Shown: piece after piece, positions 1 through 7,639 of the stretch
Layout of the letters: each line of letters starts with the position of its first letter
Position numbering within the stretch: position 1 is the stretch's first letter
DNA from: Devosia sp. Root413D1
Lineage (GTDB): Bacteria > Pseudomonadota > Alphaproteobacteria > Rhizobiales > Devosiaceae
Direction: 5' to 3'
NCBI RefSeq assembly: GCF_001425235.1
Contig: NZ_LMEA01000011.1
Span: 967,693-1,031,692 of the forward strand
Length of the DNA: 64,000 nt
Notes under the pieces: generated by a model
Told to the model about the DNA's origin: nothing
The model's input: the letters and a program-made list of their open reading frames with translations, nothing else
Databases searched by the model: none
Program-made: the position numbers and the translations under genes

Positions 1-206
1 TTGTCGATATCGACGGTCTGGGCCTGGTCGACCAGCACCCTGCCCGCGAGCGTGAGAAGAGCGGAGCCGTCTGCTGTGATCATGATCCAGCCCTTGGAAA
101 TCAGCGGCAGGGTCAGGTGGGGCGGTACACCCGACCCATGCTCGGCCAACCTGACCAAGGCAACTATTTCAGCTGGGGTTGGTCCTGCGAGCACGGCATC
201 GCGCAT
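1..206 (-). CDS. Hypothetical protein, 3' part off the left edge
   Basis: I do not recognise this protein. The visible 68 residues begin MRDAVLAGPTPAEIVALVRL and continue with no stop to the window edge. The start is supported by an AGGAG ribosome binding site 7 bases ahead of the ATG at 206. The upstream open frame on the same strand ends 2 bases before this start, so the two were probably co-transcribed. The N-terminal part looks helical (AEIVALVRLAEHG) and the rest has a hydrophobic beta pattern. No function can be assigned. Confidence 0.6.
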   Translation of the reverse strand, partial: MRDAVLAGPTPAEIVALVRLAEHGSGVPPHLTLPLISKGWIMITADGSALLTLAGRVLVDQAQTVDID

Positions 207-208
207 AG

Positions 209-445
209 TCAATCTCCTGGTTTGCAGGAGACCAGAATGATCTCAATGCCGGCGAGTTCCACGGGCAGGACGACCGCGCTTGCCACGCCAAATTTTTCTG
301 CCGCACTGAGCACCCGAAGCCAAGTTTGGGGCTGCTCCGGGCACTCAGTTCCGCCGCATCGCTTAGGACGGCGAATTCGCTGGAAGTAGTCCGCTACGGC
401 CTCGGGCCTCGCGCGCGAAATTTCACGACTGTCAGTGAAACCAGG
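209..445 (-). pseudogene. Coding-like open frame without a normal start
   Basis: An open frame of about 78 codons ends in TGA at 209-211, directly ahead of the next gene. Its translation looks genuinely coding (ending in AGIEIILVSCKPGD), but the first ATG/GTG/TTG in frame is a GTG that would leave only about 33 residues. A second frame overlaps its 5' end, which suggests a frameshifted or truncated gene. Alternatively a rare start codon is used. A weak EcfG-like motif (GGAAC, 16 bases, CATT; 236-260, minus strand) lies inside it. Confidence 0.35.
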
Positions 446-491
446 TCAGTCGCGGCGCGCCAATTCGGCGCCCGGCAGGCAGACGAGTGGT

Positions 492-710
492 TCACTTTGA
501 TCGCGCGTCGATTGTGGTCTGCCGCTCCTCCGGATCAAAGACGACGATGTCCGAAGCTCCGGCCAAACGCAGTTCTCGAACCAGTTCGGCAGCCTGCGCC
601 TGGGATTTCACCTCTAGTCTGCCCGTACCAGTCTGCATTCGGTACGTTACTACATAGGCAGCCGAACGCTGCTTGGTGGCACGCCCGATCTTTCTGGAAA
701 CAAACCACAT
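492..710 (-). CDS. Small hypothetical protein
   Basis: A 72-residue basic protein starting MWFVSRKIGR; I do not recognise the family. It has a basic N-terminus, a central strand-rich part (YVVTYRMQTGTGRLEVKS), and a helix (AQAAELVRELRLAGA) followed by a strand (SDIVVFDPEER). This could be a small alpha/beta fold. The ATG at 710 follows a GGGTGGG stretch; an in-frame GTG at 749 would add 13 residues. It is monocistronic as far as visible. Confidence 0.5.
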   Translation of the reverse strand: MWFVSRKIGRATKQRSAAYVVTYRMQTGTGRLEVKSQAQAAELVRELRLAGASDIVVFDPEERQTTIDARSK

Positions 711-1078
711 ACGTTCCCACCCTTGTGGCTCGCATCTCGCTGATACCACCGAAATGCTCGCATAGGATTAATCTGGCCGCCGTTGCGGCACCCATCCGGA
801 TGACGGGATGCCGACCGCCTTGAACGCAGTGGCGAGCCTGCCGGCGACGAGCGCCCTCCTATGATCCAGTGATCACCGCGCATTGGCCGAACCTGCAATT
901 TCGCTGAAAGCAACGTCAGTGGCCCGTCACCGCATATAGGGTATGACGCTGCTGCTCGGTTGATCAAACCCTCATCCGGCACGGCGGCACCGCGACAAAC
1001 TACTTCGCCCCACAGCGGTGCCGCCACCCCCTCGGTGACGGCCCTGGCTCGGCACGTGGTTTCTCACAGGGTGAGGCA
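711..1078. other. Intergenic stretch with no supported gene
   Basis: About 370 bases. Open frames here on both strands have poor codon character and no ribosome binding site. No strong hairpin or EcfG-type promoter was seen. Confidence 0.5.
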
Positions 1079-1186
1079 ATGAACGAACCGAAGCTGCAAT
1101 GGTGGGTTTTTCCGACATTCCTGTTCCTGATGATCGCCGCTGCCGCCATCGGCGTTGCGCTCGGGGTGCTCATTCAAGGCACCTGA
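1079..1186 (+). CDS. 35-residue single-pass membrane micro-protein
   Basis: The protein begins MNEPKLQWWVFPTFLFLMIA and is one long hydrophobic segment (about residues 10-32) with a short cytoplasmic head. An SD-like GGGTGAGG lies 4 bases before the ATG at 1079. It belongs to no family I recognise. Similar tiny membrane proteins recur across this stress region (9212-9328, 12677-12754, 27638-27796). Confidence 0.6.
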   Translation: MNEPKLQWWVFPTFLFLMIAAAAIGVALGVLIQGT

Positions 1187-1239
1187 TTGCGAGGTCGACG
1201 GCGCGCCGGCTGTGCCAGCTTCGGACCTGTCTCCATCGC

Positions 1240-2019
1240 TCAAGCGGTAAGTTCTACCCAAGCCGGCGCGTGGTCACTGGGCTTGTCCCAACCGCGTGTC
1301 TCGACGTCGACACCGGCGTCGCGGAGCGAGCCACGCAATGACGGGCTGATCAGCACGTGGTCCATCCGCAGGCCCGAGCTTCGGTCGTAGCCGCCTCGGT
1401 ATGAAAAATTCCAGTAAGTGTAGATGCCCTTGTCAGGGTGGATGACCCTGAGAGCGTCGATCCAGCCCTGTTCGAGGAGCCTCGCATAAGCTGTTCGCGC
1501 TTCCGGGAACATCACCGCGTCCCAAACCCATCGGCCAGGCACGACTGCATCGATGTCCGCTGGCACCACGTTGAAGTCGCCACAAAGCACGGTCGGTGCG
1601 CCAGCCGCCAGCAGCGCCCGCGCATGGTCGAGCAGGCGTTCGAACCAGCGCATCTTGTACTCGAATTTCGGTCCGGGGGCGGGGTTGCCATTGGGCAGGT
1701 AAAGGCATCCGACGATGAGATCACCGACCTGGGCCTCGAGATAGCGGCTGTGAGTATCGTCTGGATCTCCGGGCAAGCCGCGGCGGCGCTCGATGGGGGC
1801 GGTCCCACGAGCCAGGATGGCGACCCCGTTGTAGGATTTTTGTCCATGCCAGATCGAGTGGAACCCCGCCTCCGTGATGGCAGCTTCGGGGAACTTCTCG
1901 TCAGAGGTTTTCAGCTCCTGCAGGCACACTACATCGCTCTCGGTTTCGGCCAGCCACCTCAGCAGCACCGGCAACCGCCCATTGACGCCATTAACGTTGA
2001 AGGTGGCGAGTGTAGTCAT
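1240..2019 (-). CDS. xthA: Exodeoxyribonuclease III
   Basis: A 259-residue member of the exonuclease-endonuclease-phosphatase (EEP) superfamily. It acts in base-excision repair as a 3'-5' exonuclease and AP endonuclease. Visible motifs are NVNG near the N-terminus, CLQELKT (metal-binding Glu), the Y-L-P-N-G loop, GDFNVVPADIDA (catalytic Asp/Asn), and the C-terminal RMDHVLIS and KPSDHAP (catalytic Asp-His). Length matches the family. Its position near two Ku genes adds to the DNA-repair content of this region. No EcfG-type promoter is visible ahead of it. Confidence 0.93.
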   Translation of the reverse strand: MTTLATFNVNGVNGRLPVLLRWLAETESDVVCLQELKTSDEKFPEAAITEAGFHSIWHGQKSYNGVAILARGTAPIERRRGLPGDPDDTHSRYLEAQVGDLIVGCLYLPNGNPAPGPKFEYKMRWFERLLDHARALLAAGAPTVLCGDFNVVPADIDAVVPGRWVWDAVMFPEARTAYARLLEQGWIDALRVIHPDKGIYTYWNFSYRGGYDRSSGLRMDHVLISPSLRGSLRDAGVDVETRGWDKPSDHAPAWVELTA

Positions 2020-2061
2020 TGCCGAGGATCCTTCGATTGGGCCAGTGGCCCATAGGGATGG

Positions 2062-2466
2062 TCAGTGTCGCTTCAGGCCAGCGTCTTCCATCGCGTCGTC
2101 GATGGCTTCCGCAGCTTCTTGCTCGACGCGCTTTCGCTCTTCCTCGATCTCTCGCGCATCGAGGTGCTCGAGCCCGACGACCTTGTTGGTGGCGGGCGAG
2201 TGTTCGATCAGGTAGTCGAGCTTGACGTGCAGGGCCGCCTCGCTGCGCGCGCCGGCGACAAGAATAACGCCGCTGATCACGATAGCCGCGACCGACAGGA
2301 AGATATTGAAGGCGAACATGAAGCCTTCATTGAACTGCATTGCGGCCCCAATCCCGATGCCCACCATCAAAGCCACAAACGTGGCGACGAACCCCCGCCA
2401 GTCCGACAGGAAGTCGGCGAGGCGGTAAATCAGTCCGCTGATGCGGCTGGCAGGTGCTTGCTTCAT
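2062..2466 (-). CDS. Low-affinity iron permease family membrane protein
   Basis: A 134-residue protein with two hydrophobic segments (about residues 25-45 and 50-72), followed by the family hallmark 'LHVKLDYLIEH...ATNKVVGLEHLDAREIEE', which matches the low-affinity Fe/Cu permease family (PF04120). It ends in an acidic coiled-coil-like tail. Despite the family name, transport is not established for the short bacterial members. It lies 42 bases beyond the xthA start on the same strand and could be co-transcribed with it. Confidence 0.75.
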   Translation of the reverse strand: MKQAPASRISGLIYRLADFLSDWRGFVATFVALMVGIGIGAAMQFNEGFMFAFNIFLSVAAIVISGVILVAGARSEAALHVKLDYLIEHSPATNKVVGLEHLDAREIEEERKRVEQEAAEAIDDAMEDAGLKRH

Positions 2467-2636
2467 GGTGGCATCGATAACGTGCCCGATGGGATTTGGA
2501 TGCGGGCCCGCGGGAGGGCGATCAGCCCGGCGCGATTACCAGTGATCGCGATCTTGACGCGACGACGTCGGTTATGTCGCGTGGCAACCTTGCCCTGCTC
2601 GCCGAAGTTGACCTCCTCAGCATCAAGGAGAGCACC

Positions 2637-3602
2637 ATGGCATCCAAAGCTACAGCTCAGCGGCAGCGGGACATTCAGGCAGAGGTCGCGACAGCCGATG
2701 CCGCCACCCCAAAAAAACGGGAAGTGGCCATGCAGGCGGGCGCCCGCCCCTACCCTGAACCGCCATTTCCGAAGCAGCATCAGCCCAAGCCGGGAGCCGA
2801 GTTCAAACTGGATCCCGCCCCGCTCTATGACGCGCCGTTCTATCTTGGCTCGAAGAAGCTCGCCGGAAAGGTAGCTTTGATCACCGGCGGCGACTCCGGC
2901 ATCGGTCGGGCGGTGGCCGTGCTATTTGCCCGTGAGGGCGCCGACGTGGTGATCGCACATCTCTCCGAGGACCGAGATGCGGCGGAAACCAAGGCCGCAG
3001 TCGAAAATGAGGGCCGCAGCGCCATCGTGATCAAAGGTGATGTGCGCAATCGCGCCTTCTGCGAGGATGCAGTCGAGCAGACCATCGCGGCGTTCGGCCA
3101 CCTCGACGTCCTGATCAACAACGCCGCCTTTCAGGTCCACAGCAAGCGTATCGAGGACCTGAGCGAAGAGCATTTCGACGAAACGCTGAAGACCAACCTC
3201 TACGGCTATTTCTTCATGGCGCAGGCGGCAGCCAAGGTGATGAAGGCGGGCTCGGCCATCATCAATACGGGCTCGGTCACCGGCATCGAGGGTAGCCCGG
3301 CGCTACTGGATTATTCCATGACCAAGGGCGGCATCCACGCCTTCACCCGGTCACTGGCGGGTCAATTGTTGGAGCGGCATATCCGGGTTAACTGCGTCGC
3401 GCCGGGGCCGGTATGGACCCCGCTCAATCCCTCCGACAAGGAGGCCGATGACGTCAGCAAGTTCGGTTCAAAGGTGCCGATGAAGCGTCCGGCGCAACCG
3501 GAAGAAATCGCGCCAGCCTATGTCTTTCTCGCCAGTCCGCAGATGTCGAGCTACATCACCGGAGAAATTCTGCCCATCATCGGCGGCTATGGCGGCGGCT
3601 AA
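2637..3602 (+). CDS. SDR oxidoreductase, general-stress (YdaD/YhxC) type
   Basis: A 321-residue short-chain dehydrogenase. After a 75-residue proline-rich extension, typical of the stress-induced YdaD/YhxC-like group, come the cofactor loop TGGDSGIG (about 83-90), NNAA (161-164), and the catalytic Ser near 213 with Tyr226-x3-Lys230 (YSMTK). The substrate is unknown. The start at 2637 is chosen because AAGGAG sits 7 bases ahead; the frame is open further upstream but without a good RBS. It is convergent with the hydrolase at 3620. Confidence 0.88.
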   Translation: MASKATAQRQRDIQAEVATADAATPKKREVAMQAGARPYPEPPFPKQHQPKPGAEFKLDPAPLYDAPFYLGSKKLAGKVALITGGDSGIGRAVAVLFAREGADVVIAHLSEDRDAAETKAAVENEGRSAIVIKGDVRNRAFCEDAVEQTIAAFGHLDVLINNAAFQVHSKRIEDLSEEHFDETLKTNLYGYFFMAQAAAKVMKAGSAIINTGSVTGIEGSPALLDYSMTKGGIHAFTRSLAGQLLERHIRVNCVAPGPVWTPLNPSDKEADDVSKFGSKVPMKRPAQPEEIAPAYVFLASPQMSSYITGEILPIIGGYGGG

Positions 3603-3619
3603 GCCGAACCGAAGCCGGC

Positions 3620-4477
3620 TCAGTCCCGGAGGAACCTCTGGAGAGCCCTCGCCAGTTCGTCCGGCGCCTCTTCGGCCATGTGGTGCCCGCTGTCGATCGC
3701 GTGGCCGGTCACGGCAGGCGCCCAGCGTCGCCAGATCGTGAGAGGATCGCCGTATAGCAGTTCCATGTCGTCGCGTTTGGACCACAGGTGCAGCGTCGGA
3801 CAAGCTATGGTTCTCCCCGCGGCGCGATCGGCCTCATCGTGGCTTCGATCGATCCCCAGGCCGGCACGATAATCTTCGACCATGCCGTGCACGGTGGCCG
3901 GATCCGACGTGGCGGACCGGAAGTCGCGGTAGGCTTCTTCACCCATGAACTCGGGCGTTGCCGCGTACCACGCAACGGGATCTGCGAGGATGGCGCGCTC
4001 CGGTTTTTCCGGCTGCGCGAAGAAGAACCAATGCCACCACAGCTCGGCAAACCGGGCGTCGCACCGTTCCAGTGCCTCGACGATAGGGACGCCGTCCAGC
4101 ACGGCCAGCTTTGTGATCTTGTCGGGGTGATCCAGGGCCGCGCGAAAAGCGACATAGCTGCCTCGGTCATGGCCGACGATGGCAAACCTGTCATGGCCCA
4201 GCCGCGCCATCAGCTCGATACAGTCACGAGCCTTCGCCCGCTTCGACGACCCGGCGTGATCCGGCGCATCGGCGGGGTGGCTCGATTGGCCGAAACCCCT
4301 GAGGTCGGGACACACCACGCTGAAGGATGGGGCAAGACGATCCGCCACCTGCCCCCAGGTCATGTGGGTGCGCGGGTGGCCATGCAACAGCAGCACCGGC
4401 GGCCCCTTTCCACCATGACGCACCCTCAGGCGGGCCTCGGATAGATCGACGAAATCGAGCTCGAATCCTTCGAACAT
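3620..4477 (-). CDS. Alpha/beta hydrolase, haloacetate dehalogenase-like
   Basis: A 285-residue alpha/beta hydrolase. The oxyanion region is LLLHGHPRTHMTW and the nucleophile elbow is VGHDRGS, so the nucleophile is Asp104 as in dehalogenases rather than Ser. The Arg following the nucleophile (HDRG), the RGFGQSS loop, the WHWFF cap segment and the C-terminal DSGHHMAEE His fit the haloacetate/fluoroacetate dehalogenase group (halide release from 2-haloacids). An epoxide-hydrolase-like role is the alternative. The start at 4477 has AGAGG 7 bases upstream; a longer in-frame start at 4609 lacks an RBS. Confidence 0.8.
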   Translation of the reverse strand: MFEGFELDFVDLSEARLRVRHGGKGPPVLLLHGHPRTHMTWGQVADRLAPSFSVVCPDLRGFGQSSHPADAPDHAGSSKRAKARDCIELMARLGHDRFAIVGHDRGSYVAFRAALDHPDKITKLAVLDGVPIVEALERCDARFAELWWHWFFFAQPEKPERAILADPVAWYAATPEFMGEEAYRDFRSATSDPATVHGMVEDYRAGLGIDRSHDEADRAAGRTIACPTLHLWSKRDDMELLYGDPLTIWRRWAPAVTGHAIDSGHHMAEEAPDELARALQRFLRD

Positions 4478-4508
4478 CCCTCGTACCTCTGCACCTGATC
4501 GAGGGTTT

Positions 4509-4697
4509 CTAGCTGGTCGCAGTAATCGCGACGCGGATCGCAACGCTGCTGCCGAACAACAGCAGGCCGAGATAACCCATGAGCGGATCGGCGTCGTGGC
4601 GACCGACAAACGGTACTTCCCGGGGAAGACCGTACTTCACCATGATCGCCGCACCGGAAACATTCAACGCCAACAACATCCATGCCGCAACTTGCAC
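4509..4697 (-). CDS. Small membrane protein, GTG start
   Basis: A 62-residue protein with two hydrophobic segments (about 3-20 and 40-60) joined by a short loop (KYGLPREVPFVGRHDADP). It starts with GTG at 4697 behind GAGGGG at 6 bases. Its stop is 31 bases ahead of the hydrolase start on the same strand, so the two may share a transcript. No family recognised. Confidence 0.6.
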   Translation of the reverse strand: MQVAAWMLLALNVSGAAIMVKYGLPREVPFVGRHDADPLMGYLGLLLFGSSVAIRVAITATS

Positions 4698-4765
4698 GCG
4701 ACCCCTCGCGGACTGAAATCATCCCTCCCCACCATAACGGCTTCAGCGACCCCGTCGGCAAGTGC

Positions 4766-4790
4766 TGAACCATCCCGCTCTTTCTGCGTT
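4766..4790 (+). promoter_or_regulatory. EcfG-like promoter (TGAAC-N16-CGTT)
   Basis: TGAAC at 4766-4770 and CGTT at 4787-4790, 16 bases apart. The first base of the -35 deviates from GGAAC. The -10 lies 27 bases before the ATG at 4818. Confidence 0.55.
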
Positions 4791-4817
4791 CGCAACGCAA
4801 AGCAACCAAAGGAGACG

Positions 4818-5006
4818 ATGATGCCCGCCACTGAAGCCGAGGTCGTTCGCTGGATCGCGCCATGGCCGCTGGCGGCCAGGACCTCGAAGTTCGCTACGAC
4901 AGCAAGAAGACTGGCGCCACGCGGTCAAGCCGGCGGTGACGTCCGCTGGCATCAGCCGTCCGAAGGTGTAGCAAGCTTGGCACTGATGTCCCCACGCTAT
5001 CAATGA
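4818..5006 (+). CDS. Small basic hypothetical protein
   Basis: A 62-residue protein starting MMPATEAEVVRWIAPWPLAA, with GGAG just ahead of the ATG pair and an EcfG-like promoter 27 bases upstream. The translation is rich in Arg and Ala and has little sign of a fold. A second overlapping frame (GQDLEVRYDSKKTGATR) looks at least as protein-like, so a frameshift here is possible. It is followed 11 bases later by the DUF2934 gene. Confidence 0.4.
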   Translation: MMPATEAEVVRWIAPWPLAARTSKFATTARRLAPRGQAGGDVRWHQPSEGVASLALMSPRYQ

Positions 5007-5017
5007 TGGAGATTTCC

Positions 5018-5218
5018 ATGTCTGCACTGACCACCCACGAACAGATCAAGGACCGCGCCTACACCCTCTGGGAGGCCGACGGCCGACCGGAAGGGCGAGA
5101 TAAACATTACTGGGAGAGCGCCGAACGGCAGCTTTCCGAAGAGCTTGGCCTGGATCTTTCAGCCGAGCAGACCGAGGTAGAACAGCCACCGCTGGTGGCG
5201 GGGTTTCCAAGCCACTGA
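5018..5218 (+). CDS. DUF2934 domain protein
   Basis: A 66-residue soluble protein of the DUF2934 family, recognised by I-x-x-R-A-Y-x-L-W-E-x-x-G-R-P-E-G-R followed by HYWESAERQL. The family is common in plant-associated alphaproteobacteria and its function is unknown. The start is taken at 5018 because GGAG lies 7 bases ahead of this ATG. It probably shares the stress promoter at 4766 with the preceding small gene. Confidence 0.8.
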   Translation: MSALTTHEQIKDRAYTLWEADGRPEGRDKHYWESAERQLSEELGLDLSAEQTEVEQPPLVAGFPSH

Positions 5219-5246
5219 TGCCCCAGCGCCGACCTAAACTGTTGTG

Positions 5247-5271
5247 TGAACCAACGTCCGCTGCCGACGTT
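5247..5271 (+). promoter_or_regulatory. EcfG-like promoter (TGAAC-N16-CGTT)
   Basis: TGAAC at 5247-5251 and CGTT at 5268-5271 with a 16-base spacer, 33 bases ahead of the ATG at 5304. Same -35 variant as the site at 4766. Confidence 0.55.
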
Positions 5272-5303
5272 TCTCAAGCTCCCGACCACGAGGAGATCCA
5301 ACC

Positions 5304-5651
5304 ATGGCAATCACGAGCCGTGTACGAGCCCAGGACTGGGCCAAGGTGAGCATTGCTGCAGCAATATTCTTGATGGGTGTTTCGTCGGGCACGTCTGCGC
5401 AAGATCGCACCATCGAGGGCAAAGCGGTCCCCGACGATCAGGTGGCGGCAGTCGAGAAACTCTGTGCTGAGTTGCAACTTCAGCAAGGTGCGACCGGCAC
5501 GCAAGAGCCTGAGACCAGCATGGATCAGACCACGGAGGACAAGCTCAAATCCGATGCCGAGGTGGCGGGCGAGCTGGACCTGTCGTCCATCACGCTTGAG
5601 CAGTGCGTAACGGGTGGGTTTGTCCAACAGGGTACAAACACCAACCAGTAG
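5304..5651 (+). CDS. Exported hypothetical protein with two cysteines
   Basis: A 115-residue protein with an apparent Sec signal peptide (basic start MAITSRVRAQDWAK, hydrophobic AAAIFLMGVSSG, cleavage near TSAQD). The mature part is acidic, with Cys in KLCAEL and EQCVTG that could form a disulfide, and a Gln/Thr-rich end. A GAGGAG lies ahead of the ATG, and an EcfG-like promoter is 33 bases upstream. Function unknown. Confidence 0.65.
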   Translation: MAITSRVRAQDWAKVSIAAAIFLMGVSSGTSAQDRTIEGKAVPDDQVAAVEKLCAELQLQQGATGTQEPETSMDQTTEDKLKSDAEVAGELDLSSITLEQCVTGGFVQQGTNTNQ

Positions 5652-5732
5652 CGCGGCAATTGCCCGCAAACTTGATCAAATGCAACCAACTCGACTCTGG
5701 TGGGTGCGGTAGTGTCTGTCGCGGGGGCCGAC

Positions 5733-6041
5733 ATGCACGAGAACCATTTTCGGGAATCGTTATTCGCCTCGACGTCGATCAAACCCTTTGCCACCCGCCT
5801 AAACAGTCTTCGTCTCGATTTTCTAGAAGTTCTCCGCACCCTCGGCGACACAAACCTCCACATCCTCCATCGGTCCCGCGCCGTAAGCCGGCTAGACGAC
5901 TTGGAATCCCAGGCGGCAACCCTGCTCGAGGACTTCCTGAAGACGGCACCGTCAGAGGACCCAACGGGCAAATTTGGCGATTTCAAGCTTCGGCTTGAAT
6001 CCTTCCTTGCGGAGTTTGCCGCTCAACGCGGGCTCGACTGA
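5733..6041 (+). CDS. Hypothetical helical protein
   Basis: A 102-residue protein starting MHENHFRESLFASTS and predicted largely helical (LNSLRLDFLEVLRTLGD, LDDLESQAATLLEDFLKTA, KLRLESFLAEFAAQRG). It is unrecognised. A GTG 21 bases further upstream is an alternative start. The RBS is weak and no promoter was seen, so this is a moderate call. Confidence 0.5.
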   Translation: MHENHFRESLFASTSIKPFATRLNSLRLDFLEVLRTLGDTNLHILHRSRAVSRLDDLESQAATLLEDFLKTAPSEDPTGKFGDFKLRLESFLAEFAAQRGLD

Positions 6042-6131
6042 ACAGTCGCCGCATGGCCTGCGGCGACCCCCGGCAGGAAAGTTCATTTCGGCCGTCAATA
6101 TCAAATGACAATCTTCCGAGTAATTTGATCC

Positions 6132-6156
6132 GGAACGAAGCTCAAACGGCAAGGTT
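6132..6156 (+). promoter_or_regulatory. EcfG-like promoter (GGAAC-N16-GGTT)
   Basis: GGAAC at 6132-6136 and GGTT at 6153-6156 with a 16-base spacer, 37 bases before the ATG at 6194. Confidence 0.65.
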
Positions 6157-6193
6157 GGTTTGCCCTAGGGATGATCCTTAGCGGAGAAACAAA

Positions 6194-6382
6194 ATGGCCA
6201 ACCAGCAGAATTCAAGCGGCAACAAGTCATCGGGCAACGGCAACTCGTCCGGTAACGGAAACAAGTCTGGCAGCTCCCAGTCTAAAGGCTCCGGCAGCGA
6301 GAAATCGTCGTCCGGCACGCAGGGCGGCACCCGGGAGCAGCATGCCGAAGCCGGGCGCCAGAGCCACAAGAACGACAAGTAA
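6194..6382 (+). CDS. Con-10/KGG-type small stress protein
   Basis: A 62-residue, highly hydrophilic protein of Ser, Gly, Asn and Lys, ending with GGTREQHAEAGRQSHKNDK. That end resembles the KGG repeat of YciG/Con-10 general stress proteins (GG-x-x-E-x-x-x-x-x-G-x-x-S). It is probably disordered. It follows an EcfG-like promoter and precedes a strong hairpin terminator. Confidence 0.7.
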   Translation: MANQQNSSGNKSSGNGNSSGNGNKSGSSQSKGSGSEKSSSGTQGGTREQHAEAGRQSHKNDK

Positions 6383-6391
6383 ACACCCCCC

Positions 6392-6423
6392 GGCCCGCTC
6401 CTTTTTAGGGGCGGGCCTTTCCT
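6392..6423 (+). terminator. Rho-independent terminator
   Basis: Perfect stem GGCCCGC (6392-6398) with GCGGGCC (6411-6417), followed by TTTCCTT. It lies 9 bases after the stop of the KGG-type gene and ahead of the next small gene. Confidence 0.8.
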
Positions 6424-6435
6424 TGGGAGGACACC

Positions 6436-6618
6436 ATGTCCAAGGCATACTCGGAGGACCGTTTCCCGTCCCCGCGGATTCCACCGAAGCTGAAGAATAC
6501 TGCACGAACCCCGCCCGTGCATGAGAAGCTGCCACGCATGACGAAGGAAGCGATCTTCGATGAGGACCGCGAACGCTCGGCAACGTGGGGCGTGCATCAG
6601 CAGGACGAGCAGAACTAG
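6436..6618 (+). CDS. 60-residue protein with C-terminal WGVHQQDEQN tag
   Basis: A small proline-rich, charged protein (MSKAYSEDRFPSPRIPPKLK...), probably disordered, with GGGAGGAC ahead of the ATG. Its last 12 residues, ATWGVHQQDEQN, are identical to the end of the 133-residue helical protein at 12252-12653, while the rest of the two proteins is unrelated. It has no visible promoter of its own, so it may be reached by readthrough of the terminator at 6392. Function unknown. Confidence 0.7.
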   Translation: MSKAYSEDRFPSPRIPPKLKNTARTPPVHEKLPRMTKEAIFDEDRERSATWGVHQQDEQN

Positions 6619-6763
6619 CGGTGGGCATCGCTTCGTGCAGGGAGTGCCCTTGGTCCCCCAGCTTGCGACCCGCTACGACAAGAAGAGTCGTCGGGCTCTC
6701 CTGCTCAGCCGTCGCTGCCCTAACGCGTTTCGGAAGTCGTGAGGCTCTACGACCGCTCCCATC

Positions 6764-6788
6764 GGAACAACCGTGCGCATAAGGCGTT
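6764..6788 (+). promoter_or_regulatory. EcfG-like promoter of the forward Ku gene
   Basis: GGAAC (6764-6768), 16 bases, CGTT (6785-6788). The -10 is 26 bases before the GTG at 6815. This rules out the longer in-frame start at 6773, which lies inside the promoter. Confidence 0.75.
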
Positions 6789-6814
6789 GCCCTCGTTATT
6801 CGACGGAGGTGATC

Positions 6815-7639
6815 GTGGCAGTTCGACCATACTGGAAAGGCTACCTGAAGCTGTCGTTGGTGACGTGCGCAGTGACGCTCTCGCCGGCGACCACAGAGGG
6901 CAACCGCGTTCGCTTCCACACTCTCAACCGCACCACCGGTGACCGGATCTACACCCGGTACGTCGACGCCGAGACCGGGCGGACGGTGGATGACGATCAC
7001 CAGGTGAAGGCGTACGAGAAGGCCGAAGACGAGTTCGTCATCCTTGAAGATGAGGAACTGGACGCCGTGAAACTCGACAGCGTCCGCACCATCGACATCG
7101 ACGAATTTGTCGAGGCCGATACCGTGGAGTGGACCTATTTCGACACGCCCTATTTCGTGGTGCCGGCCGACGAGGTCGGTGAAGAGGCTTTTTCCGTCAT
7201 TCGCGAGGCGATGGCCGAACAGAACGTGGTGGGTATCTCTCGCCTCGTCCTCGGCAATCGCGAGCGCGCAGTGATGCTGCAGCCCTGGGATACCGGCATA
7301 TTGCTCTGGACGCTCCGCTTCGGCGACGAAGTGCGGGATGAAGACGAGTATTTCGAGAAGGTCGACGAGGCAAAACCCGACAAGGAAATGCTCAGCATGG
7401 TAGAGAAGATCATCGAGGAGCGCACAGCCGCCTGGAACAAGGACATGGTCAAAGACCCCGTGCAGGCCAAGCTCAAAGAGATCATCAAGGCCAAGGAGTC
7501 GCCTAAGCGGAAATCGAAGCCTGCAAAGGCCGAGGCCGAGGCCGAGCCCGAAGCTCCCACCAATGTCATCAATCTCATGGCCGCTTTGAAGAAGAGCCTG
7601 GAGAACAGGCCCGGTCAGCAAGCCAAAGGCGGGCGCTAA
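6815..7639 (+). CDS. ku: Ku DNA end-binding protein (NHEJ), first paralogue
   Basis: A 274-residue bacterial Ku. Ku rings bind DNA double-strand ends and recruit LigD for non-homologous end joining. The family signature is clear: RPYWKGYLKLSLV at the start, VRFHTLNRTTGDRI, YVDAETGRTV with KAYE (binding loop), WTYFDTPYFVVPAD, and the C-terminal NLMAALKKSLE with a Lys-rich linker. It starts with GTG behind GGAGGTG and follows an EcfG-like promoter. It is convergent with a second Ku gene and their stop codons overlap. No ligD lies in the window. Confidence 0.95.
   Translation: MAVRPYWKGYLKLSLVTCAVTLSPATTEGNRVRFHTLNRTTGDRIYTRYVDAETGRTVDDDHQVKAYEKAEDEFVILEDEELDAVKLDSVRTIDIDEFVEADTVEWTYFDTPYFVVPADEVGEEAFSVIREAMAEQNVVGISRLVLGNRERAVMLQPWDTGILLWTLRFGDEVRDEDEYFEKVDEAKPDKEMLSMVEKIIEERTAAWNKDMVKDPVQAKLKEIIKAKESPKRKSKPAKAEAEAEPEAPTNVINLMAALKKSLENRPGQQAKGGR

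Noticed and set aside
236..260. GGAAC-N16-CATT on the minus strand
   Set aside because: The -10 deviates from NGTT and the motif lies inside an apparent coding frame; kept only as a weak note.
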